Below are positions 32,765 through 40,607 of a stretch of DNA of 42,288 bases, piece by piece. The notes beneath the pieces were generated by a model that made no database searches, was not told the DNA's origin, and was given only the letters and a program-made list of their open reading frames with translations. Positions within the stretch are counted from its first letter, which is position 1; each line of letters starts with the position of its first letter. The stretch lies in assembly GCA_947484175.1 (NCBI GenBank), contig CANKOI010000031.1:1-42288 (forward strand). Reading direction: 5' to 3'. The position numbers and the translations under genes were made by a program. The DNA is from Deltaproteobacteria bacterium (GTDB lineage: Bacteria; Myxococcota_A; UBA796; SXON01).

Positions 32765-34174
32765 GTGACTTCGCCGCGCCATCGCGCGACCCTGTGGGTG
32801 GAGATCGGCGTCAGCTTGGCGTTGCTCACCGTCGCGGTGTCGCTCTTCGACGTCGGAGTGTTTTCCTTTGCTACCCGCTACGTGCTGCGGGAGGCGAGCG
32901 TAGACCTTGCGGAGGGCGCCGCCCTCGTCGTGGCGGGGCAGGCCGCCGCCACCCCGGCCGCGGAATGGCCGCTGCTGGTGGCGGAGCACCGAAAGCGGGG
33001 ATTGAAAGGAATCGCGATCTGGTCGCCACGGAATGGGGTTGCGGCGGGCAGCGATGAGGAGGTCGACGCGCTCGTGAAGCGCACCTTGGCCACGCGCGAG
33101 GTGTACAGCGAGATCGAAGGGGACGACGTGCGGGTGGTGGCGCCTGTCGGGAGCGGGCGGCCCATCGCGGTGGTGACCCTCCGGTACCCGATGGCGAGGG
33201 TGGAACGCCCGGCATGGTTGGTGGTGGCGGGGCACGCGCTGTTCTCCTCGACGGTGATCGGTCTGTTCGGGTGGGTGCTGTTCCGCAGGAACGTGGTGGA
33301 GCCGATTCAGCGCATCGGGGCGGCCACGAGGCGAATTGCCGACGGGGACTTCGACACCGCCGTGCCCGCCGATGCGCCGAGAGAGTTGGCGGAGCTCGCG
33401 GAGGCTCTGGCGGGGATGGGGTCTGCGCTCGCCAGCTACCGCTCACGCACCGCGGAGCAGCTCGAGTCACTCGGGCGGGCGAATCGCGAGCTGACTCAGG
33501 CCCAGGATGCTCTCGTACGAACGGAGAAGCTGGCGGGGTTGGGGCGGCTCGCGGCCGGGCTCGCGCACGAGTTGGGGAACCCGTTGTCGGCGGTGCGCGG
33601 CTACCTAGAGCTGCTCGGCAGCAACGCGGACGCGCCGGAGAACGGGGAGATCCTGCGGCGCGCTCAAGTGGACGTGGAGCGGATGCATCGCCTCCTTCGC
33701 AACCTGCTCGACTACGCACGCGAGGAGGACGATCTTCCGGGGCCTGTCGAGTTGGGCGACGTGATGCATGAAGCGGCTCGCACGGTGGAGCATCAGGTGG
33801 TTTTCCGGGGAGTTGCGCTGCGGGTAGCGCCCGGACCGGCGACCGTCGCGGTGCGAGGGGTGCCCGCGAAGCTGCATCAGGTGTTGGTGAACCTGCTGTT
33901 GAACGCAGCGGAGGCGGGCGCGGGCTCGGTGGAGCTTTCGGCCGGTGTGCATGAGGGACACGCCTACCTGCGGGTCGCGGACGACGGCGAGGGGGTCGCT
34001 CTCGAGCATCAGGGCCGGCTGTTCGAGCCTTTCTTCAGCACGCGCCCGCCGGGAAAGGGCACGGGTTTGGGGCTGGCCACGGCCTTCCGCATCATGGAGC
34101 AGCACGGAGGCCGCTTGGAGGTGGAGAGCGCGCCGGGCGCGGGGAGCCGATTCACCTGTTGGTTTCCGCGTTAG
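32765..34174 (+). CDS. Membrane sensor histidine kinase (HAMP, HisKA, HATPase)
   Basis: This 469-residue protein starts at GTG 32765, 12 bp after lexA. Two membrane helices (about 12-35 and 150-173) enclose a periplasmic sensor of about 115 residues. HAMP follows at about 174-226. The dimerisation box LAAGLAHELGNPLSAVRG holds phosphorylatable His268. The ATPase boxes are N (NLLLNAAEAG), G1 (DDGEGV), F (FEPFFST) and G2 (GTGLGLA). This looks like a complete NtrB-like kinase. No response regulator gene is nearby, so it is an orphan here. It is followed by DUF4175 after 34 bp. Confidence 0.9.
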   Translation: MTSPRHRATLWVEIGVSLALLTVAVSLFDVGVFSFATRYVLREASVDLAEGAALVVAGQAAATPAAEWPLLVAEHRKRGLKGIAIWSPRNGVAAGSDEEVDALVKRTLATREVYSEIEGDDVRVVAPVGSGRPIAVVTLRYPMARVERPAWLVVAGHALFSSTVIGLFGWVLFRRNVVEPIQRIGAATRRIADGDFDTAVPADAPRELAELAEALAGMGSALASYRSRTAEQLESLGRANRELTQAQDALVRTEKLAGLGRLAAGLAHELGNPLSAVRGYLELLGSNADAPENGEILRRAQVDVERMHRLLRNLLDYAREEDDLPGPVELGDVMHEAARTVEHQVVFRGVALRVAPGPATVAVRGVPAKLHQVLVNLLLNAAEAGAGSVELSAGVHEGHAYLRVADDGEGVALEHQGRLFEPFFSTRPPGKGTGLGLATAFRIMEQHGGRLEVESAPGAGSRFTCWFPR

Positions 34175-34208
34175 GGAACGGGTGCGCCTTCCGAGGGGTC
34201 CGCAAGTC

Positions 34209-37181
34209 GTGGTGACCGAGTCGGTAGCCCGCATTCACACGCTCCTTGCTCGCTCCGCTCGCCGAGCAGCGGGCGTTGTGGTGCTTCGCGTGCTGCTGGG
34301 TGGGCTTGCCTCGTTGCTCCTCGCGCTCACGATGGCGACGTTGGCGACGAACGCGGGCGCTCGCTCTCTGGCGCTGGGTGTGCTCGTTCTGGGGGCCTGC
34401 GCCGCGCTGGCGCTCGCTGCGCACCGCTTTTGGGGCGCTCGCGGCCTCCTGAGCTCGCGTTGCCAGGCCGACCGAATCGAGGCGCTCCGGCCGGAGCTGC
34501 GGGGCGGGCTCGTTACCGTCGTCGATCGAGCCGCCCGGCCGCAGGGCTCGCCTAGCCTCTTTGCCCGTCTCGTCGGAGAGGTGGGCGGGCGGCTGGCGGC
34601 GGTGCGGCCCGCCGAGGTCTGGCCCCTCGCACCGGCATGGCGCGAGGCCCGCGTCCTCCTGGTCGGGCTCGTTCTGCTGGGCGGCGCCACGCTCCACGGG
34701 CCGCTCGGCCCCCTGGAGACCCTCGCATTTCTCCTCGCTTCGGCGCCGGCTCAGGCCGCGGTGGCGCCGGTTTCCGACGGGGGCCCTCGGGCTCTGCTCG
34801 GCGACATCACGCTACGCTACCTGTACCCGAGCTACACGCGCCTCGAACCCTTGGAAGTCCCCAACACCAGTGGCGAGGTCCACGCCCCGTTGGGCACTGT
34901 CGTGGAAATACGGGCGCGCACGGCCGAGGTGTGGGAGCGGGCCAGCCTCGGGGTAACGGGGCAGGACCCGGTAGAGGTGGCTCTCGAGGGGGGGCGCGTC
35001 GTGCGCGTGCAGTTCACGGTCACCGCAGCCGGGTCGTGGCGGCTTGATTTCGGGAGGATGGCCTCGCCCGATTACCGGATCGTCCCCGAGCCCGATTTCG
35101 CACCTGTCGTGGCCGTCGCCGGTCCCGCCCGGCTGCGCGAACGTCTCGACGCGGGGCTTGCGCTCAACACGAGCGCGAAAGACGACTTCGGAATCACACG
35201 GTTGGTTGCGGAGCTCACCGTGAACGGCACGGTGCGAATCGTGGAGCTGCGTCAGCCGCTCGACACGCCGCTCTCGCTGAACGAGGTGGTGTACTTTTCG
35301 CCGAACGCTTGGGGTCTCAAACGCGGCGATGAGGCGCGGGTGCGGGTTGGCGCATGGGACAATGACGCCGTCTCCGGGAGTAAGCCGGGGTGGTCGTCGC
35401 CCTTCGTGCTGGAGGTGCTCGGTGCTGGAGGAAGCTTTCGCGAGCAGCAGGAGCTCCGAGCCGACCTCCTCGCCGCGCTTATCCCTCCGCTCGCCGACTT
35501 TCTGGTGGACCCCGAGGCGCTCCCCAGCGCCAGCTCGGCGCTTCACCGGTGGGTGGACGAGGCGGAAGAGCGCTACGTTTCGTTCGACGGGGTGGCGGCG
35601 CGCACCGAGGGGCTCAGCGGTCGGCAGTTCGAGGCGCGCATCGTCGAAAACGTGAACAGCCCGCGGCGGAATCTGTTCGCGTTCGCCCGGGGGCTCGGGT
35701 CGGGCGCCGTCTCGGAACGCGACGCCGCCACGCTCCACGATCTGCACACCACCAACGTTTCCGCCTTGGAGATGGCGGTGTGGATGCTCGACCTCGTTCA
35801 GCGCCGTCAAGCGTACGCCGACCTCCTGGCTCTGGTGCGGCAGATGGCCGAGGAGAGCCGAGACTTGGAGGGAAAGGTTCACCAGCTCGACGCTCCCTCG
35901 ATCCTCGCGAAGCTCGACCAGATTGTCCGGTTGAAAGTTCAGGTGGAGACGCTCTCCGAGTCGCTCGAGCGGGGCACGATCCGTGAGTTTTTGGTGTCCC
36001 GTGGAGCCGAGCTCGATGGCGCGATCGCGGCGACCCGACGCGACGTTTCCGGCGGCGACAGGGCGGCGGCGGCAGCGGACATGAAACGAGTGGCCGACCT
36101 CCTGGCTGAGCTGGCGGGGGGCGTGCAGGAGGCCGAGAAGCGGCGCGGAGAGGCGGATGACCAGCTCGGGAAGGCCATCGCGGAGTTGGAGGGTGACCTC
36201 GACGACCTCATCGCACGGCAGGAGTCGCTGCAGGGGCAGGTGGAGCAGGCGCGAGGCAAGTTCGGTCAGAGTCTCGAGGAGGGCCTCGCGGCGTGGAAGC
36301 GTGCGGAGCGCGCGGCGGAGGAAGCCGTGCAGGAGCTGGATTCCAACGCCGTCGAGGCCGCGAGGGATGCCCGCGGCGTACAGGGCGGGGTCGACGACGC
36401 CCGCCACGATGCGCAGGGCCTGCTGGACAGCGTGCGGGCGCGCGATGTGGCACGGGGTGCGGAGCGGGCGGCCGACGGTGCGGACTCGGTCGACCGGGCG
36501 AAGCTCCGGCTGGAGGGGGCACGTCGCATGGGGGGCCTTGAGCCGGCGGAGGCCGCGGCTGCGAAGCAGGCGCTCGACCGTGCAGCGAGGGCGGTCGAGC
36601 GCGCTGCTCAGGCGCTCGACGAGCTGGCGCGCGCGCAGTCGCAGGCCTCCCCGCAGTTGCAGGAGGCGCTCCGCGCCTTGGCGGGCGCGCAGGCGGAGCT
36701 GGCGCGGGACGGCCGGGAGGCGTCAAAAAAGGCCGACCAGGTGGCGAAGTCGCTTCCCACGGACGGCACCGGCCTTCGGGAGGCGGCCGCGGAAGGGGCT
36801 GACCAGTCGCAGCGCGCCAACGAGCTGATGCAGGAGGGTGAAGCGTTCGGTGCGGGCGGAGCCGCAGGCTCCGCGGCCGACGCCTATCGGCGTGCACAGC
36901 GCGAACTGGAGCAGGCCAAAGAGGACATGCGGGAGATGCAGGCCTCCTCGCGCGGCGACGGGAAGGGTGGAGGCGGCGAGGGAGAAGAAGAAGGAGAGGG
37001 GGAGGAATCCGGCGGAAGCCGCGAGCGCGCCAGAGTTCGTGAGGTGGCCATTCCCAAACCCGAGGAGTTCGCCACGCCCGAGGCCTACCGTCAGGCGCTG
37101 ATCGAAGGCATGCAGGGGGACGTTCCGGAGGCCTACCGCGCCGCAAGTCGCCGGTACTACGAAGAGTTGGTGCGCCAGTGA
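34209..37181 (+). CDS. DUF4175-family membrane protein with coiled-coil C-terminal half
   Basis: This 990-residue protein starts at GTG 34209 (GTG 34212 is an alternative), after a GAGGGG at 34193-34198. Two or more hydrophobic helices lie in the first 180 residues (LLGGLASLLLALTMATLA, and VLLVGLVLLGG). A beta-rich domain follows around PSYTRLEPLEVPNTSGEV. The last 400 residues are very Ala/Glu/Arg-rich helices, probably coiled coil, with an acidic Gly/Glu tract near 895-925. The order of domains resembles DUF4175 proteins found in MoxR/DUF58/VWA clusters. Function is unknown. Its stop overlaps the next gene's GTG start by 4 bp. Confidence 0.7.
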   Translation: MVTESVARIHTLLARSARRAAGVVVLRVLLGGLASLLLALTMATLATNAGARSLALGVLVLGACAALALAAHRFWGARGLLSSRCQADRIEALRPELRGGLVTVVDRAARPQGSPSLFARLVGEVGGRLAAVRPAEVWPLAPAWREARVLLVGLVLLGGATLHGPLGPLETLAFLLASAPAQAAVAPVSDGGPRALLGDITLRYLYPSYTRLEPLEVPNTSGEVHAPLGTVVEIRARTAEVWERASLGVTGQDPVEVALEGGRVVRVQFTVTAAGSWRLDFGRMASPDYRIVPEPDFAPVVAVAGPARLRERLDAGLALNTSAKDDFGITRLVAELTVNGTVRIVELRQPLDTPLSLNEVVYFSPNAWGLKRGDEARVRVGAWDNDAVSGSKPGWSSPFVLEVLGAGGSFREQQELRADLLAALIPPLADFLVDPEALPSASSALHRWVDEAEERYVSFDGVAARTEGLSGRQFEARIVENVNSPRRNLFAFARGLGSGAVSERDAATLHDLHTTNVSALEMAVWMLDLVQRRQAYADLLALVRQMAEESRDLEGKVHQLDAPSILAKLDQIVRLKVQVETLSESLERGTIREFLVSRGAELDGAIAATRRDVSGGDRAAAAADMKRVADLLAELAGGVQEAEKRRGEADDQLGKAIAELEGDLDDLIARQESLQGQVEQARGKFGQSLEEGLAAWKRAERAAEEAVQELDSNAVEAARDARGVQGGVDDARHDAQGLLDSVRARDVARGAERAADGADSVDRAKLRLEGARRMGGLEPAEAAAAKQALDRAARAVERAAQALDELARAQSQASPQLQEALRALAGAQAELARDGREASKKADQVAKSLPTDGTGLREAAAEGADQSQRANELMQEGEAFGAGGAAGSAADAYRRAQRELEQAKEDMREMQASSRGDGKGGGGEGEEEGEGEESGGSRERARVREVAIPKPEEFATPEAYRQALIEGMQGDVPEAYRAASRRYYEELVRQ

Positions 37182-38713
37182 TCGGGCTACCGGCCGTTCT
37201 GCTCCTGCCGATCGCTGCGGCCACCCCCGCCGATGACGTGAAGGCGTGCCTCGATCGGTATGACATCGCCTGCGCGAGGCAGGCCGCGGGCTCCTTAGGG
37301 AGCGACGACGCCAGCCTCGCCGCTCGCGCTGAGCTGGAGTTCGCCCTCGGCGAGTTCACCCCGGCGCGGGATCACCTCAAGGCCGCCTCCCGGTCGCTGG
37401 CTTCCGCCGAGGGGTACGCGGAGCGCCTCGCGCTCTTCGAACGCAGCGCGGTGGCCACGGCCGATTTCGTGAGTGAAACGCGCGCCGACGTCACCGTGCG
37501 CTCCCGCCCCGGCTTCGATGCCGTGCTCACCGACGAGGCGTTCGAGACGCTTCAGGCGGCGCACGATCGCATCGGGCCGCTCTTGGGGGGGGCCCCTCCT
37601 GGCGGCGTGCGAATGGAGCTGTACCCCACGGCCCAGCGGTTCATCGACGCGTCCTCGTTGCCCGGATCGGCGGTGCGAACCACCGGCGTCATCGCGCTCT
37701 CGAAGTGGACGCGGCTGCTGGTCAGCTCGCCCCGGGCCCTCGGCCGAGGCTACGGGTGGAAGGACACCATCGCCCACGAGTACATCCACTACATCGTGGC
37801 TTGGCGCACCGAAGACCGCGCTCCCGTGTGGTTGCAGGAGGGGATCGCCCGCAGCCACGAGGCACTCTGGCGGACCGATCAGCCGGAGCCGTTAGCGCCC
37901 ACGCACGCCTCGCTGCTGGCGGAGGCACTGGCCAACGACTCCTTGCTGCCGCTGGCCAAGATGCACCCCTCAATGGCGTTTCTGTCGTCGCCGGAGGAGG
38001 CCTCGTTGGCCTACGCACAGGTGAGCACCATGGTGGTGTACTTGAGGCAGGCGAAGGGGCCGGGCGCGGTGTCGGAGGTTCTCGATCGGGTGCGGGAGGG
38101 GCGCGATGCCCTGCAGGCCGTGGCCGATGTGGGCGCGGGGGGCGACCAGGCGGCGTTCATGGCCGGCTGGCGGGCCTACCTGAAGGGCTTGAAGCTGGTC
38201 GGGCGGAAGCTGGCCGAAGCCGGCGTGGTTCTCGACGGCGCCGGCGACGAGTACGCCGTCGACCCCGTGCTTGGGGAACGGGCCGACCTCGCGCGGGCAG
38301 CCCGAATCGGCGACATCCTCCTCGACGCCGGCCGCCCCGACGCTGCACTGGTGGAGTACCGCAAAGCGGCACCGGACGGGGAGCCCGCCTCCCCGCTCCT
38401 CTCTTCGCGGACGGCCAACGCGCTCATCGCCCTAAAGAGGGAGCCCGACGCACGAAAGCTCCTCGAAGGGTCGGTTCGGGACTATCCAGAGTTCGCCGTT
38501 ACCCGAACCATGCTCGGCAAGCTGCTGCTCGCCGCGGGCAGCACCGGCGCGGCCTTCACGCAGTTCCGCCATGCGGTAGACGTCGATCCCTTCGACCCCG
38601 CTTCGCAAGCTACCCTCGCCGACCTCTACGCCGCACGCGGCGATGCCCCTCTCTCCGAGCGCCACCGGCGCTATTCCCGCCTGTTGCAGAGCAACGAACC
38701 CGCCACCCGCTGA
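37178..38713 (+). CDS. Peptidase MA-like metalloprotease with TPR repeats
   Basis: This 511-residue protein starts at GTG 37178 with a GTGA overlap. The N-terminus MIGLPAVLLLPIAAATPA is a short signal sequence. The zinc motif is H200-E201-x-x-H204 in AHEYIHYIV, with Glu in WLQEGIARSHE about 20 residues later as third ligand. This is the gluzincin/Peptidase_MA pattern. The C-terminal third holds TPR-like helices (RIGDILLDAGRPDAALVEYRKA and LLAAGSTGAAFTQFRHAVDVDP). It is probably secreted and active on envelope proteins. Its position inside the MoxR group points to envelope quality control, which is an inference. Confidence 0.8.
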   Translation: MIGLPAVLLLPIAAATPADDVKACLDRYDIACARQAAGSLGSDDASLAARAELEFALGEFTPARDHLKAASRSLASAEGYAERLALFERSAVATADFVSETRADVTVRSRPGFDAVLTDEAFETLQAAHDRIGPLLGGAPPGGVRMELYPTAQRFIDASSLPGSAVRTTGVIALSKWTRLLVSSPRALGRGYGWKDTIAHEYIHYIVAWRTEDRAPVWLQEGIARSHEALWRTDQPEPLAPTHASLLAEALANDSLLPLAKMHPSMAFLSSPEEASLAYAQVSTMVVYLRQAKGPGAVSEVLDRVREGRDALQAVADVGAGGDQAAFMAGWRAYLKGLKLVGRKLAEAGVVLDGAGDEYAVDPVLGERADLARAARIGDILLDAGRPDAALVEYRKAAPDGEPASPLLSSRTANALIALKREPDARKLLEGSVRDYPEFAVTRTMLGKLLLAAGSTGAAFTQFRHAVDVDPFDPASQATLADLYAARGDAPLSERHRRYSRLLQSNEPATR

Positions 38714-38721
38714 GTGAACGC

Positions 38722-39711
38722 ATGTCCGCCCCCGACGACTCCGTACTCTTTGACCGACTCGCCCAAGTTCGCACCGACGTGCTCACGCAGGTGCGCCGCC
38801 GCATCGTGGGCCAGACCGAGGTCGTGGACCAGATGCTGGTCACCCTGTTCGCCGGGGGGCATTGCCTCTTCGTCGGCGTGCCTGGCCTCGCCAAGACGCT
38901 CCTCGTGACCAGCACCGCCCAGGCCCTCGGACTAAAAAGCGGGCGTGTGCAGTTCACTCCCGACCTGATGCCGGCCGATGTGACCGGGAGCGAGGTGCTC
39001 GACGAAGACCGCCAGAGTGGCCAGCGCGTTCTCCGCTTCGTGCCCGGTCCGGTGTTCACCAACATGCTTCTCGCCGATGAGATCAACCGCACCCCCCCTC
39101 GCACGCAGGCGGCCCTGCTGCAGGCGATGCAGGAGGGGCAGGTGACCGTCGGGCGGCAGACCTACACGCTCGAACGCCCCTTCCAGGTCTTCGCTACTCA
39201 GAATCCCATCGAGCAGGAGGGCACCTACCCGCTCCCCGAAGCCCAGCTCGATCGGTTCATGTTCAGCATCCACATGGGCTACCCGAGTGAGGCGGAGGAG
39301 GTCGAGATTGTGGAGAGGACGATCGGTGAGCTTGGCCCCCCCCCGGAGCCGGTGCTCGACCGTGAAACGCTGCTCGCGCTCCAAGCTCTCGTGCGGCGCC
39401 TCCCTGCCCACGATGGCGTGGCCGCCTACGCGGTGCGTCTCGCACGGGCCACGCGGCCGGGTCCGGGTGCCGCCGAGGTCGTACGCCAGTATGTGCAGTG
39501 GGGCGCGGGGCCGCGAGCGAGCCAGTACCTCGCCCTCGGGGCTCGCGTTCGCGCGGCGCTGGCCGGCCGCCTGAACCCCGACCTCGCCGATGTTCGTGCG
39601 GTGGCCGCCAGCGTCCTCGGCCATCGAGTGATCCCCAACTTCGCCGCCGAGGCGGATGGCGTTCGCGCGGCCGACATCGTGGCTCGCTTGGTGGAGGCGG
39701 TTCCGCGTTGA
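38722..39711 (+). CDS. MoxR-family AAA+ ATPase
   Basis: This 329-residue ATPase starts at ATG 38722, 8 bp after the peptidase stop. Walker A is GVPGLAKT (52-59), Walker B has Asp119-Glu120 in LLADEINR, and sensor-1 Asn appears in FATQNPIEQEGTYPLPEAQLDRF. These match MoxR ATPases, which act as chaperones for metalloprotein or VWA-protein maturation. It is followed by its usual partner, a DUF58 protein, with a 4-bp TTGA overlap, and then a VWA protein. MoxR-DUF58-VWA is a standard functional set. Confidence 0.92.
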   Translation: MSAPDDSVLFDRLAQVRTDVLTQVRRRIVGQTEVVDQMLVTLFAGGHCLFVGVPGLAKTLLVTSTAQALGLKSGRVQFTPDLMPADVTGSEVLDEDRQSGQRVLRFVPGPVFTNMLLADEINRTPPRTQAALLQAMQEGQVTVGRQTYTLERPFQVFATQNPIEQEGTYPLPEAQLDRFMFSIHMGYPSEAEEVEIVERTIGELGPPPEPVLDRETLLALQALVRRLPAHDGVAAYAVRLARATRPGPGAAEVVRQYVQWGAGPRASQYLALGARVRAALAGRLNPDLADVRAVAASVLGHRVIPNFAAEADGVRAADIVARLVEAVPR

Positions 39712-40607
39712 ATACCGTCGGTGGGTCGAACCTGTGGCGCCCGGAGGTGCTGGAGCGGGTGCGCTCGTTGCAACTTCGTGCGCGCTCCGCGGCCGCAGGC
39801 CTCAGCGTGGGGTTGCGCCGGTCCGTGCGGGTCGGTCAGGCGGTCGAGTTCGCGGACTACAAGCCCTATACGCCCGGCGACTCGCTTCGCGACCTCGACT
39901 GGCGCGTCCTGGCCCGCCGCGATCGCCCCGTAGTGAGGCGGTACCGCGCAGAAACGGAGATGGGCGCCACGCTCGTTCTTGATGCATCGGCCGACCTCGG
40001 CTCCACGGCAGCCAAGTGGGAGCAGGCGCTCGCGCTGACTGCCACGCTCGCGTGGGTGCTCTTTCTCGAGAACGAGCCGGTCGCGTTGCACGTTCTCGGG
40101 GGCGAGGGCTTGGCGATGCCAGTGCTGCGCGCGCGCCGCGGGCGGGCCCAGCTCGCGCGAATCCTCGCGGCGCTCACCTCCGTTCGGCCTGCGGGGCGGG
40201 CCGAGCTAAGGGAGGGGCTCTCCCGGGTGGGTGCGCGCGCCCACCCCCGCGGGCTGATTGTGGTGGTGGGCGACTTCATGGAGGCGCCGGACTCGTGGTC
40301 GCCGGCGCTGGATGCCCTGGTGCGGCGGCGGGCGGATGTGCGCTGCGTGCAGCTCTACGACCGCGACGAGATCGGCCTCAGCTACGGCGAGCCGCTTCGG
40401 CTCTATTCACCGGAGGGCGGCGCCGACGAAGTGCTCGACCCTGTGGCGATGCGGGCCGGGATGCGCGCAGAAGCGGTGGCCTTCTTCGGCGAGGTGAGGG
40501 GGCAGGTGCGGCGGCGGAACGGCGTACACGTACTTGCGGAGGCGCACACGAACCTCACCGAGGTGGTGGCCAGTGTTCTGGCGGGCCGCGAGGCCGGGCG
40601 TCTCTGA
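39708..40607 (+). CDS. DUF58-domain protein
   Basis: This 299-residue protein starts at TTG 39708, overlapping the MoxR stop (TTGA), with GGAGG at 39693-39697. The DUF58 core is clear: VEFADYKPYTPGDSLRDLDWRVLARRDRPVVRRY, the family's signature stretch, then a VWA-like region beginning ATLVLDASADL. Members work with MoxR and VWA proteins; exact biochemistry is unknown. There is no signal peptide, so it is cytoplasmic. The stop shares one base with the next start (TGATG). Confidence 0.9.
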   Translation: MNTVGGSNLWRPEVLERVRSLQLRARSAAAGLSVGLRRSVRVGQAVEFADYKPYTPGDSLRDLDWRVLARRDRPVVRRYRAETEMGATLVLDASADLGSTAAKWEQALALTATLAWVLFLENEPVALHVLGGEGLAMPVLRARRGRAQLARILAALTSVRPAGRAELREGLSRVGARAHPRGLIVVVGDFMEAPDSWSPALDALVRRRADVRCVQLYDRDEIGLSYGEPLRLYSPEGGADEVLDPVAMRAGMRAEAVAFFGEVRGQVRRRNGVHVLAEAHTNLTEVVASVLAGREAGRL

